This document shows, piece by piece, positions 23,531 through 35,325 of a stretch of DNA of 64,000 nt. Below the pieces are notes generated by a model. The model made no database searches, had not been told where the DNA came from, and saw only the letters and a list, made by a program, of their open reading frames with translations. Each line of letters opens with the position of its first letter. Within the stretch, counting starts at the first letter, position 1. The DNA comes from Manihot esculenta (Eukaryota > Streptophyta > Magnoliopsida > Malpighiales > Euphorbiaceae), in the NCBI RefSeq assembly GCF_001659605.2, contig NC_035169.2, positions 16,554,263-16,618,262 of the forward strand, given 5' to 3'. Made by a program: the position numbers and the translations under genes.

Positions 23531-25339
23531 TATTGCTATTTAAACAGACTGGAAAGTTCTCAGCTATACGATAGGTAAATTTGCTTAAAAGTTAATGTGA
23601 AAAGCATTTTGAAGTGTGAAATGAATATTACTAAAAAGATGCATATGTTAAACAACAATCAAACATAGAACATCAATCAAGAATGATGGAGGGAAAGGAG
23701 CTCCACTTAACTTCTTCTGTGTGAATTTTGACTTGTTGAAATACTACTTTATAATTGAGTTTTGAATCTCATGAAAATTCATTCAGTTTGAATAAAATAC
23801 ATATTTAAGGTAATTCAAATAGAAACCATATTTTAGATGAAAATCTATATGTCACTGCAATATCAATATTTCTAGTGCAAAAACCAATAAAAACCCATTT
23901 GGGAAATCTAATATACTAACTATTCATAAAAGAACCAACAATTAAAAAGAATGAAGCAGAAGGCATAGAGAAATAACAATAACAAAAAAAGTAAGATTAA
24001 AAATTGAACTTATAATTTTTAATTTTTGTTGATAACTTCTCTATCATTATAGAGAATAATTAGAAATATAATAGAGGAATCATAAAGAATAAATAATTGG
24101 AAAAAATAAAAGCTAGAGAGAGAAAAAGAAAATGATGATTGTTAAGATTTCAAAAAAGGAGTTGCAAAAGAAGAAGAAAAATTTATTTAAATAGGAAAAG
24201 AGAAATTATTCGAGTTAAGAGAAGGAAGAGAAAATAGATGAACTTGGATGAGGAATGTGGATAGGTTTTATTCTAAGACATTCAAGACATTTCATGCTAC
24301 TTTTGTGTGCCCTACAGCAGGTGCCTACTACTGCTGTAGTGTGCTGCTATGCACATCCGCAGGTGCCTGTTGCTGCTGTAGTATGTTGCCACACACAACA
24401 ACATTCCTTACATCATTTACAGCATATATAAGCACAATTGTCTAAATACATTATTACAACATATCTAGAAACTCAAGTCCAAATTAAACTCAAGTCCAAA
24501 CTCAATTCCTTAAAGATATGGACACACAATTGAGGTACATTTAGAAACTCAAGTTCAAATTACATGCTAAAATTGGAGCAATTGTAGCACAAGTAAGCAC
24601 AAAAAAAAAGAAGCAAAAGAAGCAACACTTATTGTCTAAATATGTTAACGGTAGGAATGCAATTCAACTCAGCTGAAATCTTAAATTTGCTAATGAAGCT
24701 AGATCTCATTATTATTTTGATAAAAATCCCAGGTTTAGATAAGAATCAAGTATATTTAATAGCCATTATGATTTCCCCATCATATAGTCCTGCAGTCTAC
24801 TAAGTCAAAACAATCAAAGGACAGACGCCATATCTGAGCAGCAAACTTAACACAATAAATTAACTTAGACCTAGTTGAGCAGTAATATTAGCACAAAAGC
24901 TTACCTAATCAATAGCAGGGTAATTGAGGAAATTACTTTCTTCCGATGAAATGGAAGGACGCTACCGAAGAGAGGGAAGGAAAGGGAATATGAATAATGT
25001 CAATTGATGTTGACAGTGATGGTGGTAAGGAGAGTCAACCGGAGATAGACAAACACTATCATGAGTGAGATATCAGAAAATCTAAAAGAACTTGCATTTG
25101 AAATTTTGGGTTGTGGATAGTGAGGTATCGTGTGAACTATGTCGTCGATCAAGGTGGACAGTGATGGTGGTGATGGCAGCCGCCGAAGATACACAAGTAA
25201 GAATTATGATAGGTGACAGATCATGAGTGAGGAATGGAGAAATTTATAAGAACATATTTAGTTAGAAGCATAGTGACAGGTGCCTCTGAAAATTTGGGTT
25301 ATAAGCTTGTGAATATAATCACCCAAATAAATTTGGATA
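23531..25339. other. Non-coding flank of the CACTA remnant
   Basis: AT-rich sequence with no credible gene. It holds a small palindromic patch with CTGCTGTAGTGTGCTGCT-type repeats at 24300-24400 and a diverged two-copy repeat around 24990-25240 (both copies contain GACAGTGATGGTGGT). Probably the 5' part of the CACTA element. Confidence 0.4.
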
Positions 25340-25467
25340 AAACATATTTTGTTAGAATCAATCTGTTAGTGATTAGTATAATCATGGGATGTCAAAGTCA
25401 CTAAGGGACATCAATTCGTTAGTGATAGTAACGGAGGAAATGTTCGTCATTGCCTTTTGAAAATAAA
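25340..25467. repeat. CACTA-like subterminal repeats, left part
   Basis: Several TTAGTGA motifs (for example CTGTTAGTGATTAG and TTCGTTAGTGATAG) clustered in 130 bp. A matching cluster follows at 27443-27640, so the insertion at 25477-27433 probably split one subterminal region. Confidence 0.5.
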
Positions 25468-25476
25468 AACACAACA

Positions 25477-27433
25477 GGACTTTTTGCCAATTTAGGGGCG
25501 AAGATTTTAAATTTGTTAAATTAAGGGTTGGAGGAAAGATATTTGTGAATTTGGGGTTGGAGTGTTAGGTGGCATCCAAAAACTATATTTGGCGCCTGTT
25601 TAAGTGGCGCCAAAGACATTCTTTTTTTTTTCAAATTGTGGTCTGGCGCCACTTGCCATGATTTATTTTTTTTTTAATTATTAATATATTATAATAAAAT
25701 ATTTATATTATATTAATTTAAAAATATTATTTATATTATATTTTTATAATAATAAATAATTTTTATAATTTTAATATAATAATATTTAATAAATTTTATT
25801 AATAATAAAAATGGATGATTGCATACAATAATTTTATTTTATAATTTTAAATATTAATATATTTTATATATTAATATTTATTAATAATAAAATATATTAA
25901 TATTTAATATATTTTATTATTAATATTGAAATTAAAAATATTACAAATCCATATAATTTAAGTCTTATAAAATTAATATTATTATATAATTATATACAGT
26001 ATCATAAAATTAATATTATTCTATGATTATATACGACTGCACAATAACAGTCTAATAAAATTAATAAAATATATTATAAAAAATTTATAATTAAAAAATA
26101 TAATATAAATAAAATTATTAAATTAATAATATATTTATATTATATTAATTTAAAATATTATTTATATTATATTTTTATAATAATAAATATTTTTTATAAT
26201 TTTATTATATTAATATTTAATAAATTTTATTATTAATATTTAAATAAAAAATTACTGGAATTATATAATTTCAGAATTATAAAATTAATATTATGTTGCG
26301 AATATATTATAAAAATAATTCAATTATATCGTATATATTTATCTAGTGATAAATTTTTTTATTATTTTAATAAATTAATATAATAATTCTATAATTAAAT
26401 AGTACCAATATTTTTATACACGTTTAATGTATTTCATAACTTTACAAAATACTATGATTAATTATAAATAATTATTATATTTTATAAAAATATTTTTAAT
26501 ATATAAGAATACCATAAAAATTAATAGTAAAGGGAAGAATTATAATATTATACTGCTATTAAATCTATATAAGATTGCTTCACTAATTAATTATTTAATT
26601 TAGTTATTTTTTATTTTTAATAAATTATAAACGATTCGCATAAAATATTTAAAATTATTATATTATCTTACTATTAGATGTTATACGGGAACACTAAGTT
26701 GTTTATAATTTATCAAAGATAAATAAATTAATTAATTAATTTAATCGTAGAATAAATTAATTAAATATATTATTTTTTATAAATTATAAACAATCAGTTT
26801 ATCGCATACAACATTTAATCACTGTATAATTTTATTTTATAATTTTAAATAGCAGTTCAATAAAAAGTAAATTTAATTTTTATAATTTTAAATATTCATA
26901 TTTATTTATTTATTATTAATTATTTAAATCACAACATAATTTTATTTTATAATTTTAAATGGCAGCTCAATAAAAAATAAATTTAATTTGTATAATTTTA
27001 AATATTCATATTTATTTATTTATTTATTATTAATTATTTAAATCACAACATAATTTTATTCTATAATTCTAAATAACAGCTTAATAAAAAATAAATTTAA
27101 TTTTTATAATTTTAAATATTCATATTAATTAATTAACTTATTTATCAATTTTTTTATTAATTATTTAATTCAGTAATCTTATATATATATATTTAATAAT
27201 AGTAAATAAATTTATAATTAGTATTATTTAATTATAATATTATTATAATAATATATTAAAATTAATAAAATATATTATAATAATATATTATATTAATATA
27301 ATATAAATATTTTATTATAATATATTAATAATTAAAAAAAATTTGCCTTGGCACCTGTTTAATAGGCGTCAAATATATACTTTTCGACTGCCACTTGGCA
27401 CTGCAATCCCACCCCTAAATTGGTAAAAAGCCC
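25477..27433. mobile_element. AT-rich MULE-like element with long inverted repeats
   Basis: Ends are inverted copies: GGACTTTTTGCCAATTTAGG on the left and the complement GGGCTTTTTACCAATTTAGG on the right. The inverted repeat extends for roughly 200 bp, including paired GGCGCC/GGCACC-containing blocks and a shared TAATTATTAATATATTATAA run. Flanks are aacacaaca (25468-25476) and aacacaata (27434-27442), a 9-bp duplication with one mismatch, typical of Mutator-like elements. The 1.6-kb interior is almost pure A/T with no genes, so it is non-autonomous. Confidence 0.7.
26822..27128. repeat. AT-rich tandem repeat, unit about 110-114 bp
   Basis: Two full and one partial copy, each containing ATAATTTTATTTTATAATTT, an AGCTCAATAAAAAATAAATT block and an ATTCATATTTATTTATTTA block. 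It lies inside the MULE-like element. Confidence 0.7.
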
Positions 27434-27442
27434 AACACAATA

Positions 27443-27640
27443 ATAACTTAATTTATAACGACCAAAAATCCGTTAGTGAATTTATAGCATATACTAATAT
27501 CAATTAGTAATTTGTATATTCACTAATAGCTTTTCTAATCGAAATTGAGTCTGTTACTGTAAACAATAAAATTCCAATTCCGTTAGTATTGCGATTATTA
27601 TCACTAACAGAATAATTTTTATTAGTGATTTCGGTCAATG
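27443..27640. repeat. CACTA-like subterminal repeats, right part
   Basis: Motifs CCGTTAGTGAATTT, CCGTTAGTATTG, TATCACTAACAG and ATTAGTGATTTCGG in both orientations. Same motif family as 25340-25467. No clean CACTA terminus is visible next to them. Confidence 0.5.
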
Positions 27641-27789
27641 ATTTTAGTTTTTTATATTTAAATTCTATTTTAAAAAAAAGGAATATATAAAAATTTAACG
27701 ATGAAATGTCTAAAATACGTTTCATAATTTACACGCATTTTATTGAAATTCAAGTATCAAAGATCGGTTCAATGAATAACTAGATTTAA

Positions 27790-30700
27790 TAAACTTACTA
27801 TATGATTATTGGGTCATAATAATGAAAACATATTTTTTCTTTCAAGAATTATGGGGTGTTGTGGATAATAGAGTAATTAAGCCAAGAAGTTCCACTCTAA
27901 ATGAAGAAAAAAAAATGCAAATATCTCATTCTATATCCAAATGTCATTGGTGGAATCAATTTTTCCAAGTATTATTGGAGTCAAGTTTGCTAAAAAAGCT
28001 TGAAAAACCTTGAAAGAGGAGTTTTAAGGTAGTTACTTTAAGGTACATACTATTAAACTTCTAATTTTATAAAGAGAATTTGAAAATTTAAAAATAAAAT
28101 ATTTTGAGACCATTAAAGAATATTATTCTAGAATAGAAGAAGTGGTAAATAAATTAAAAACACAAGGAGAAGAATTTTTTTTTTATTTATCAAAGAGTGT
28201 TTGAGAAAATATTGATTTCTATTATTGAAAAATTAGATTAAATAGCAACTAGCATTAAGCAATTTATGGATTTAACCACTGTGAGTAATAGAATTGGTTG
28301 GATTATTAAAAGCTTATGGGGAAAGATCAAATAGGCAAGATCAAGGCTGCATTAGAAGTGCCTTTCAATCTAAAGTAAATATAAGTTCTCATATACCCAA
28401 ATTTATTGGTAAAAGATTTAAAGAATTTTCTAGAAGGGGATAAAAAGGAGGAAAAAATCAAAGTCAAAAGTAAAGAAAGATATCCACGATATTGAATATG
28501 TAAAAGAACAACCATCTGAAGAAAGATTGCTTCTTTAGAAAAAGTAATCAATATCGATATTGTAAAAAATATATTCATGTGGAAAAATGTTATCGTCCTA
28601 AGAAAAATTTCAACTCAACTATTTCAAAAAAGAAGACCAAGAAGATCATCTCTTTTATGCATACAAATTAATAAAAAGCAAAAAAAGAGAATGAGGTATG
28701 ATATCTTAGATAGTAGGTGCAACAAGTACATGTCTCCTAATGAGAAGGCTTTCTATGAGCTAGACATGACCTTCACGTCCAAATTGCAACTGTGCAATGG
28801 AATTAAGTAAATGATAATGGCATTGGCGCTCTTCCATCAACACAAAAAATATATGCAATTCATTAAAAAAGTACTTTACATTATTGATTTTTTAAGAAAA
28901 TTCTGCTTAATATAAGTCAAATGATGGAGAGAGGCTATTCACTCATTTTTGGACAAGACACATGCCCTGTATTTAATAATGAATATAAAAATTTGATAAT
29001 TAGGAAACTAAAGATGAAACAACAAAGAAATTTTCCTATTATCTGGTAAAAAATGGAGATAGTTTACAACATTATAAGACAAATCATGGTTATGGCATCA
29101 AAAGCTTAATCATTTCAACTTTCATGGTCCTTCATCAATTGAAGATGAAAGACCTTCCAACAGTTCAAGTAATTAATCAAGTATGTGAAGGATATCTTCT
29201 TGGTAAGAAACATAGAAAAATATTTCGAAGGTTCCTAGAGAGCAAAGGATGCCTTAAAGCTGGTTCGATCCTCCATTAGCCAATAGAGGTACTTCATTCT
29301 TTTCATTGATGATTACAAGAATCACTTGGATATACTTCATGCACAAAAGATCAAAAGTATTTAAAATTTTTAAAAGATTCAAGAACCTCATTGAGAATTA
29401 ACGTAGAAAAAAAAATATCAAAATCATTAAAAGTAATTAAGGTAAAGATTATATGTCAAAGGAGTTTGACAAGTTCAATGAAGATATCAATCATCAACTC
29501 ACTGTTAGATATGCTTCAAATCATAGTGTTGTATTTGGAAAGAAAAATAGAACAGTTATAAAGGTGGCATGATCCAATGCTCGAAGAAAAAAAGAATACC
29601 GAGAATGCTTTAGGCAGAAGTTGTCTACACAACAGTTTATTTGCTCAAAAGATATCCTAAAAAATTAATACAAAATAAGACCCTATTGAAGCATGGAGCA
29701 GAAGGAAGCCATAAGTATAATACTTAAGAGTTTTTGAAAGCATTTTATATGTCCATGTACTAGAAGTAAAGAGACACAAGCTTAGAGAGAATACAAAAAT
29801 AAAAAAAGAGATCTTTCTCAACTACAACTCATAATCAAAGGGTTACAAAATTTATAGGCTAACAACTAAGAGACTAATTATGATTTGAGATATTGAGTTC
29901 GATGAGAATGCCACTTGAAATTGCAATGAAAATAAAGTTAAAAAATAAGTTATTGCTTTAAGAATAACAAGATCGGAAGAAAGTCGAAAAAAGGAACTAA
30001 AGGCTTCATCGCAACAATCACCAAGGACTGAGTCACCTCTCGAAATAGTAGATGAAGTTCATCTCCTGAACCACCACAAACAAGTGCAAGGCAAGATGGA
30101 GATGGAGATGAACATGAAAATGTACAATAAGCAGAACAATAACTAAGAAGAGATTCAAGGTTGAGAAAGCCAAATCTAAAATATGAAAATGTTATTACTA
30201 AAGTAAAAGAAACTCACCATTGAAATTTAATTACCATAAAACCAATATGTTTTTATGATGTAATGAAATAAAAAGAATATGTGGAGCGATAGAAGAATAG
30301 ATTAAGATAATAAAGAAGAATAAAACATAAGAGTTAGTCCACAAACCGAAGGAAATAAGCTATAACATAAAAATGGGTCTACACGATCACGTACAGTGAT
30401 AATGATTTAATTCATAAATATAAAATAAGGTTAATAGCAAAAGAATACACTCAACCACTAGAGATAGACTATTTTGAGATATTCTCACTAGTAGTATGTA
30501 TAGAGACAATTAGAGCAACTTGTAGTAGCTGCATAACTCAAGCCTCAAGTATATCAATTGGATGTCAATTTTTTTTTTCTTTCTAATGGAGATCTCATAG
30601 AAGAAGTATACATGGAACAACCTCAAGACTAAATATGGACTAAAGTAAGCACGTCAAGCCTAAAACCATAAGATTCAAAAGTATTTTATTGACAACGGCA

Positions 30701-30950
30701 CTAGCAATACTTATGACACAAAATGAAAAGTTGAAAAAGGATGACAATGAAGAAAAGGCAAACAAGACAATCTTTTGAAGTCTAGTTGGATTACCCATCT
30801 ATCTCACAAATATAAGGCCTAATATAGTTCATGCCATGAGCATTATTTTAAGGTATATGAAGCAATCAAGCAAAACACGTTTTATTGCTACAAAGAAGAT
30901 TCTCCGCTATATTAAAAAAACTAAGAGTTTCAGCTTATTATTCAAATTAG
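27790..30950 (+). pseudogene. Ty1/Copia retrotransposon remnant, 5' part
   Basis: Heavily decayed, but pieces in changing frames follow Copia order. Gag: ELWGVVDNRVIKP near 27845, KEYYSRIEEVVNKLKTQGEE near 28110-28180. Zinc knuckle: YCKKYIHVEKCYRPKKN near 28560. Protease remnant: near 28700, where the WYLDSGCSNHM block is corrupted. GAG-pre-integrase: WHQKLNHFNFHG and a CEGYLLGK-like piece, 29090-29210. Integrase pieces: 29290-29600. RT: KEYTQPLEIDYFEIFS and YQLDVNFFFSNGDLIEEVYM, 30430-30620. RT/RNase H: IRPNIVHAMSIILRYMK-like, 30780-30945. It is split at about 30950 and resumes at about 49893. No LTR was recognised beside it. Confidence 0.82.
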
Positions 30951-31222
30951 TGGCCAAAAGGGGAGTGAATTGATCACTTTTACTAATTTTTCAACTCTTT
31001 CTCAAAGTTGAATGAAAAATTGTAATTGATAAATCTAAGTGTGTATAAGTGAGATTTTAAAATAGATTACTTAAACACTTTTTCAAAAACATGCAACCAT
31101 TTTAGGTAAGGATAATATCACATATCAGATACAGATAAAATAAAGCAGAATCAAAATAAGCAAATTATTCTCAACATATTCATCCATGTTATATCAACAT
31201 AAAAATATATATTTCAAAGTTA
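30951..31222. other. Left part of an unidentified insertion in Copia
   Basis: Starts near TTAGTGGCCAAAAGGGGAGT, exactly where Copia coding sequence stops. It has no gene and continues at 47845 on the other side of the MULE. Family not recognised; the other half holds an AGTTCAACTAACTTAGCCTA block seen in several plant repeats. Confidence 0.45.
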
Positions 31223-31439
31223 AATATTAAAGGAAAAATTACTTTTTAGTCCCTGAGGTTTAACGTAATTAACACTTCTGTCCCTCTATTTTGATGGCCC
31301 AACACTTAAGTCCCCCACATTCTCTTCCGTCTGAATTCATAGTCCTTCCGTCCAAAATGGCCGTTTGGTCAAAGAGTCTAAGGTGAGGTGAAATTTTTTA
31401 CCAAAAATACCCTTAATGAACTTGATAAAACCTTTCTCA

Positions 31440-31688
31440 ACATAAATCCATCCATCCTTCTTCTCCCTCATATCTTCCCTTTTCTTTTCTTTTTTTCGGC
31501 CATTGTTGATTCTCCCTTTTTTCTCTTTTCCATATTTATTTTCACTCATATCTTTCTACTCTCTCGTATATTTCTTCTACCTCATATCTTCTCTATTTCC
31601 TTTCAGCCATTGTTGATTCTCCTTTTTTTTTTCTCATTTCCATCTTTCTTCTCCCTCGCATCTTTTTGATTTCCTTTCGGCGATTGTT
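31440..31688 (+). promoter_or_regulatory. Pyrimidine-rich leader of the GRF gene
   Basis: CT-rich, imperfectly repeated sequence (TTTCGGCCATTGTTGATTCT recurs three times with changes) between the left inverted repeat and the GRF start codon. It mirrors the GA-rich stretch at 47396-47640, which is CT-rich when read in the direction of the opposing transposase gene. It looks like a shared 5'-leader/promoter design at both ends of the MULE. Confidence 0.45.
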
Positions 31689-31712
31689 GTGAATTACCAC
31701 TGGGGAAGAATA

Positions 31713-32150
31713 ATGTCTGTATCAAGTGGGTCTGCCAGGTATAGGAATGGAAGATTGAAGAATGTGAACTGCAGATGTGGCAAAAGGGCTGGGATAAGGA
31801 TTTCTGAGTCAGCCGAAAACCCTAATAAGCCATATTATTTTTATAGAGATAATGTGTGTGGAAGTTTTCATGGGTGGTGTGAACCTGTGAATCAAAGTTC
31901 AACTCCATCAAGTGGCAACATTAACGTGGATGAGGGTTGGAAAATCGAAAAAAGAACACCTATAGAAGAAATGCTAGAGAAGGTAATAGAAGATATTGCA
32001 AAGATGAAGAATGATCTGAAGAAGATGAAGGAAGAACAAAGAGCTACTAGAGATGAGATTGCAAATATTAAGGGAATTATGTGCCAATTGAGAACAATTT
32101 ATATTGTTTTGATTTTTATTGTAGTTGGAGTAGCAATAAAAGTGATTTGA
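31713..32150 (+). CDS. GRF-type zinc-finger protein with coiled coil and C-terminal membrane anchor
   Basis: The ATG at 31713 gives 145 residues (MSVSSGSARYRNG start); an in-frame GTG eight codons upstream is less likely. Near the N-terminus CRCGKRAGIRISESAENP then YYFYRDNVCGSFHGW resembles a GRF zinc finger (C-x-C-G, an N-P-x-(R/K) turn, C-G-x-F-x-W), but the third zinc-binding Cys, usually in an F-Y-x-C context, is Tyr/Arg here. A charged coiled coil follows (EEMLEKVIEDIAKMKNDLKK) and the C-terminus is one hydrophobic helix (IYIVLIFIVVGVAIKVI). The frame is intact. It sits just inside the MULE terminal repeat, so it is probably element-borne. Function unknown; GRF fingers are generally linked to nucleic-acid binding. 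Confidence 0.75.
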   Translation: MSVSSGSARYRNGRLKNVNCRCGKRAGIRISESAENPNKPYYFYRDNVCGSFHGWCEPVNQSSTPSSGNINVDEGWKIEKRTPIEEMLEKVIEDIAKMKNDLKKMKEEQRATRDEIANIKGIMCQLRTIYIVLIFIVVGVAIKVI

Positions 32151-32227
32151 AATAATATGTATCAGGAATTTAGATAATAGAAACTACTCTTTTTTGTTGT
32201 GAATATATATTTTGAATTTACAGTAGT

Positions 32228-32380
32228 ACGATGGACTAAAGTGTTTGAATATTTAATTTTATGAGGACGTAAGTGTTTGAAAAACTGAACATATGAGGAC
32301 TAAAGTATTTACAAATTTAAAAGTACGTAGATTATAGTGTTTGAATATTTAAATGTATGGGGACTATAGTGTTGTGAACT
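32228..32380 (+). repeat. Degenerate short tandem repeat after the GRF gene
   Basis: About four copies of a 35-45-bp unit resembling ATGGACTAAAGTGTTTGAAT with variations (GAGGACTAAAGTATTTACAA, GGGGACTATAGTGTT). Probably the intergenic part of the MULE. Confidence 0.55.
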
Positions 32381-33178
32381 TTTAGTTAATTAAGTGATAA
32401 TATCTTTCACAGATGTATTATTTTGTTATAAAGTACTTTATCTCTATTCACATATAAAAATATTATAAAAAAGTAGTCAAAAATAAATGTAAACGCATAT
32501 ACAAGATGTGAAAAAAAACTTAATATTCATTCATATAAAAGCTTGATCATTTAAATGATAATATCAGTCTTATCATTGTACTGATCAAGTTCATTACATT
32601 GCAAATGAAATTTTTTCCATTACATTACAAAATATATGCAAAAAACCTATCTAATTTCTTCAAAGTTGTCCAAAATAGCTTTACAATATCTGCATATCTA
32701 AAATGACCAGTATATATCCAAAATAGCTGCACATCAAAAGATCTCAAAACCTGCAAATGAAATCTGTAAAAAAAAATAAATATCAAAAGCTGCACACTAA
32801 TTATGTCAAAAAAAAACCACATTAAAAACTCACCAAATCTGTCCAAAAAAACATGTTGCACATCTAATATATCCAACAAAAAACTCACAATCTGCACACC
32901 TGTCCACAAAAAATATCACAATATGCAAAAATAAATCTGCCAAAAAAAACATAAGTTCCAAAATGTCTTTAATTTTTCAAAGTGCATCTCAATTTGCTGA
33001 TGTTTGGCTATGAAGGTCCATTGGTTGGATAGAATTAATATTCACCGTCTCCTATCCAGTCTGCCCCATTTCAAAATGACTTCCCCTGTGACTATTGGTG
33101 GACTGCAATCAAAATTAATAGAAATAGTCAAATAAATTAAAAAAAGTAAATGGACATATATGTAAATGAAAATAATAA
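32381..33178. other. MULE interior without a gene
   Basis: AT-rich, with scattered ATCTGCACA/CTGTCCAAAA-type simple repeats at 32640-32950. Open frames here are short and unconvincing. Confidence 0.4.
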
Positions 33179-33759
33179 TTAGAGAGATTCTGCACCCACA
33201 CAATCAACACCCACAGAATTTGCATTATCCTCAGCTTCTTCTACATTTTCCTCCTCAACTTCTTCTACATTTTCCTCCTCTCCTTCTATGTTTAATTTCC
33301 TTTACATTTTCCTCCTCTCCTTCTATATTTTCCGCACTCTCTACATTTTCCCAACCTTATACATTTTCCTCCTCTCCTTCTATGTTTTCCTCCTCTCCTT
33401 CTATGTTTTCCTCCTCTACTTCTATATTTTTCTCACTTTCTATAATTTCTCCACCTTCTACATTTTCATCTTCTCCTTCCATGTTTTCCTCCTCACCTTC
33501 TACATTTTCTCCACCTTCTACATTTTTCTCATCTTCACTATCCCCAGTATTAGGACCCTCAATATTAACTTCATGAAACACACCCTCATCGCCCCTAATA
33601 AAACCTGCATTACTGCAACAACCACTTTCTCTCTCATAATTCCTAACTGATACAATTTCAACGGCATCAACTTCCTGCTCAATTTCAATATAACATACAT
33701 TTTTCGCTTTTCTATTTCGTTTAGGTATTTCTACATTTAATGCTATTGCCTTAGTTGTA
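33179..33759 (-). pseudogene. MULE transposase N-terminal region, continuing part
   Basis: Joined across element D to the piece at 46863-47099: deleting D and one copy of acagc restores a continuous frame (IPLAV then TTKAIALNVEIPKRNRKAKN). The segment holds a basic patch, then an acidic repeat tract with many EEENVEG/EEENIEG-type units (33280-33540, CT-rich on the plus strand). Stops occur at 33357 and beyond. Plant MULE transposases often have such an acidic N-terminal linker before the catalytic domain. The catalytic DDE and SWIM zinc-finger domains are absent. Confidence 0.6.
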
Positions 33760-33764
33760 ACAGC

Positions 33765-35269
33765 TGATCAAGCATAAATTAGCCACATTTTTATTATCTT
33801 TTTTATTGTTTATTTACACATTTTTTAGTTTAATTTATGGTTTTTATCTTGTTTTTACAGAAAAGGAAGAAATTGGGAAATTGGAGAAAAAGTGCAGAAA
33901 ATTGACAGAAAAGTGATTGGGTCAGTGATTTGCCCAGTGATCTGCCCAGATCAAGCTGAAGCAGAAACCTAGAGGCAACAGGCAGAAGTGATATGGGCAG
34001 TGATTTGCCCAAGACACTCGAAGACACTGGCCAAATCACTCGCAGAGACAGAGAGGACTGACTCACAGAAAAGTGATTGGGTCAGCGATTTGCCCAATCA
34101 CTCGAAGAAACTGGCCAAATCACCGGGCAAATCACCTTGACAGCAGAAACTTGACAGCAGAGCGGGAAAGACAGCAGAAAACAGAAATCCGAATTTTTAG
34201 AAGTCCAAATCCAACTCAATCACTATCAATACAAATCCAAGAGCCACGAAAAGGACTTCTCATCCAAGGAATTCCAATTGCAATTAAATTCAACATCAAA
34301 AGAGGAGTCAAACACCAAATCAAAAAGGGATTTTGAAACCCTAGATGGATGGAATTCTGCAGCTATAAAAAGAGAGCCTCCAAACCAGCAAAGAGGAGCT
34401 TCTGATCAGCAACTCAAGTCTCCAGAAACTCTCCAGCATCTTCCTTTTTCCTTTCTTTTCATCTTTTGTGTACTTAGTCCACCATGAGTGGCTAATTTCC
34501 TTCCTTTCTAGTTGAAGTTGGTGAATTTCAGATTTTGTGATGAATTGGGAGATTTAATACTCCATTGTTGAACTCTTGTTTATTTCAATATTTATGCAAT
34601 CTGATCTTTTCCATAATTATTACTTTGCTTTTAGAATCAATAAGGGCCCATTGCTTTTAAATTGCTAAAGAGATAAATTGTTTGAATGATTTAGGTCCGT
34701 AATTGCTTAAATTGTTTAAACTCACATTTAATCAAGTTGCATGATCTAAACTTGACCACGCGGTTGGCAAGGTTAGAATTAGGTTTCTCTAAGTCTTAAT
34801 GCAGTTAACAGTTGTTCGATGCTATAATGCCCCAAGGACGTTCCTTGGCAACTTGTTAACTAGTGTTTGATTAGCGAACGTTTCCTAATCAAACTAGAAC
34901 TAAGGAGGAATTTGGATTGTGAGAAGTGTCTTCCACATCCAAAACTAATTTATTGGAATAAATAGGAGTGTTAAAGAATCAATGATCAATTCTAAACAAT
35001 CTGAAATAAGATCCATACTTCAACTAGAAGCTTTTCTCTTATTGATTTACTCATCTTTAAATTATTTGCTTGCTATTGTTAATTAGCTTTAGTACATCTT
35101 CAACACAAAACCCCCCTCTTTTATTTACTTGTTATTTACTTGACCTAGTCATTATTAGGAAAATCATTGGTGTCAATTCTCTGTGGTTCGACCCTATTGC
35201 CACTATCTACAAGTTTATTGTTGATTGTCTAATAGGTTTATTTTTGACGGCTTCGACAACCGCTTATCA
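33765..35269 (+). repeat. 5' LTR of element D
   Basis: From TGATCAAGCATAAATTAGCC to CCGCTTATCA, 1,505 bp. Holds several GTGATTTGCCC motifs at about 33910-34140 and a TATA box at 34364. Confidence 0.93.
34364..34372 (+). promoter_or_regulatory. LTR TATA box (element D 5' LTR)
   Basis: TATAAAAAG after GGAATTCTGCAGC; the same site in the 3' LTR is at 45952-45960. Confidence 0.6.
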
Positions 35270-35274
35270 AAAAT

Positions 35275-35292
35275 TGGCGCCGTTGCCGGGGA
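35275..35292 (+). other. Primer binding site of element D (tRNA-Asp type)
   Basis: TGGCGCCGTTGCCGGGGA, five bases after the LTR. This is the well-known tRNA-Asp-complementary site of Athila/Tat-type plant gypsy elements. Confidence 0.9.
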
Positions 35293-35325
35293 ATTGATCT
35301 AACTAACGTATTTTCCTTTTGTGAC

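Noticed and set aside
25660..27350. Possible replication origin or scaffold-attachment region because of extreme AT content
   Set aside because: The stretch is the interior of an element with inverted ends and a likely target duplication, which explains the composition; nothing specific supports an origin.
31388..31669. Hydrophobic 93-codon frame (FFSAIVDSPFFLFSIFIF)
   Set aside because: Produced by the CT-rich leader before the GRF gene; low complexity and repeated, with no sign of coding.
33166..33650. Plus-strand Ser/Phe/Tyr-rich frames
   Set aside because: Antisense of the acidic EEENVEG tract of the MULE transposase; simple-sequence shadow.
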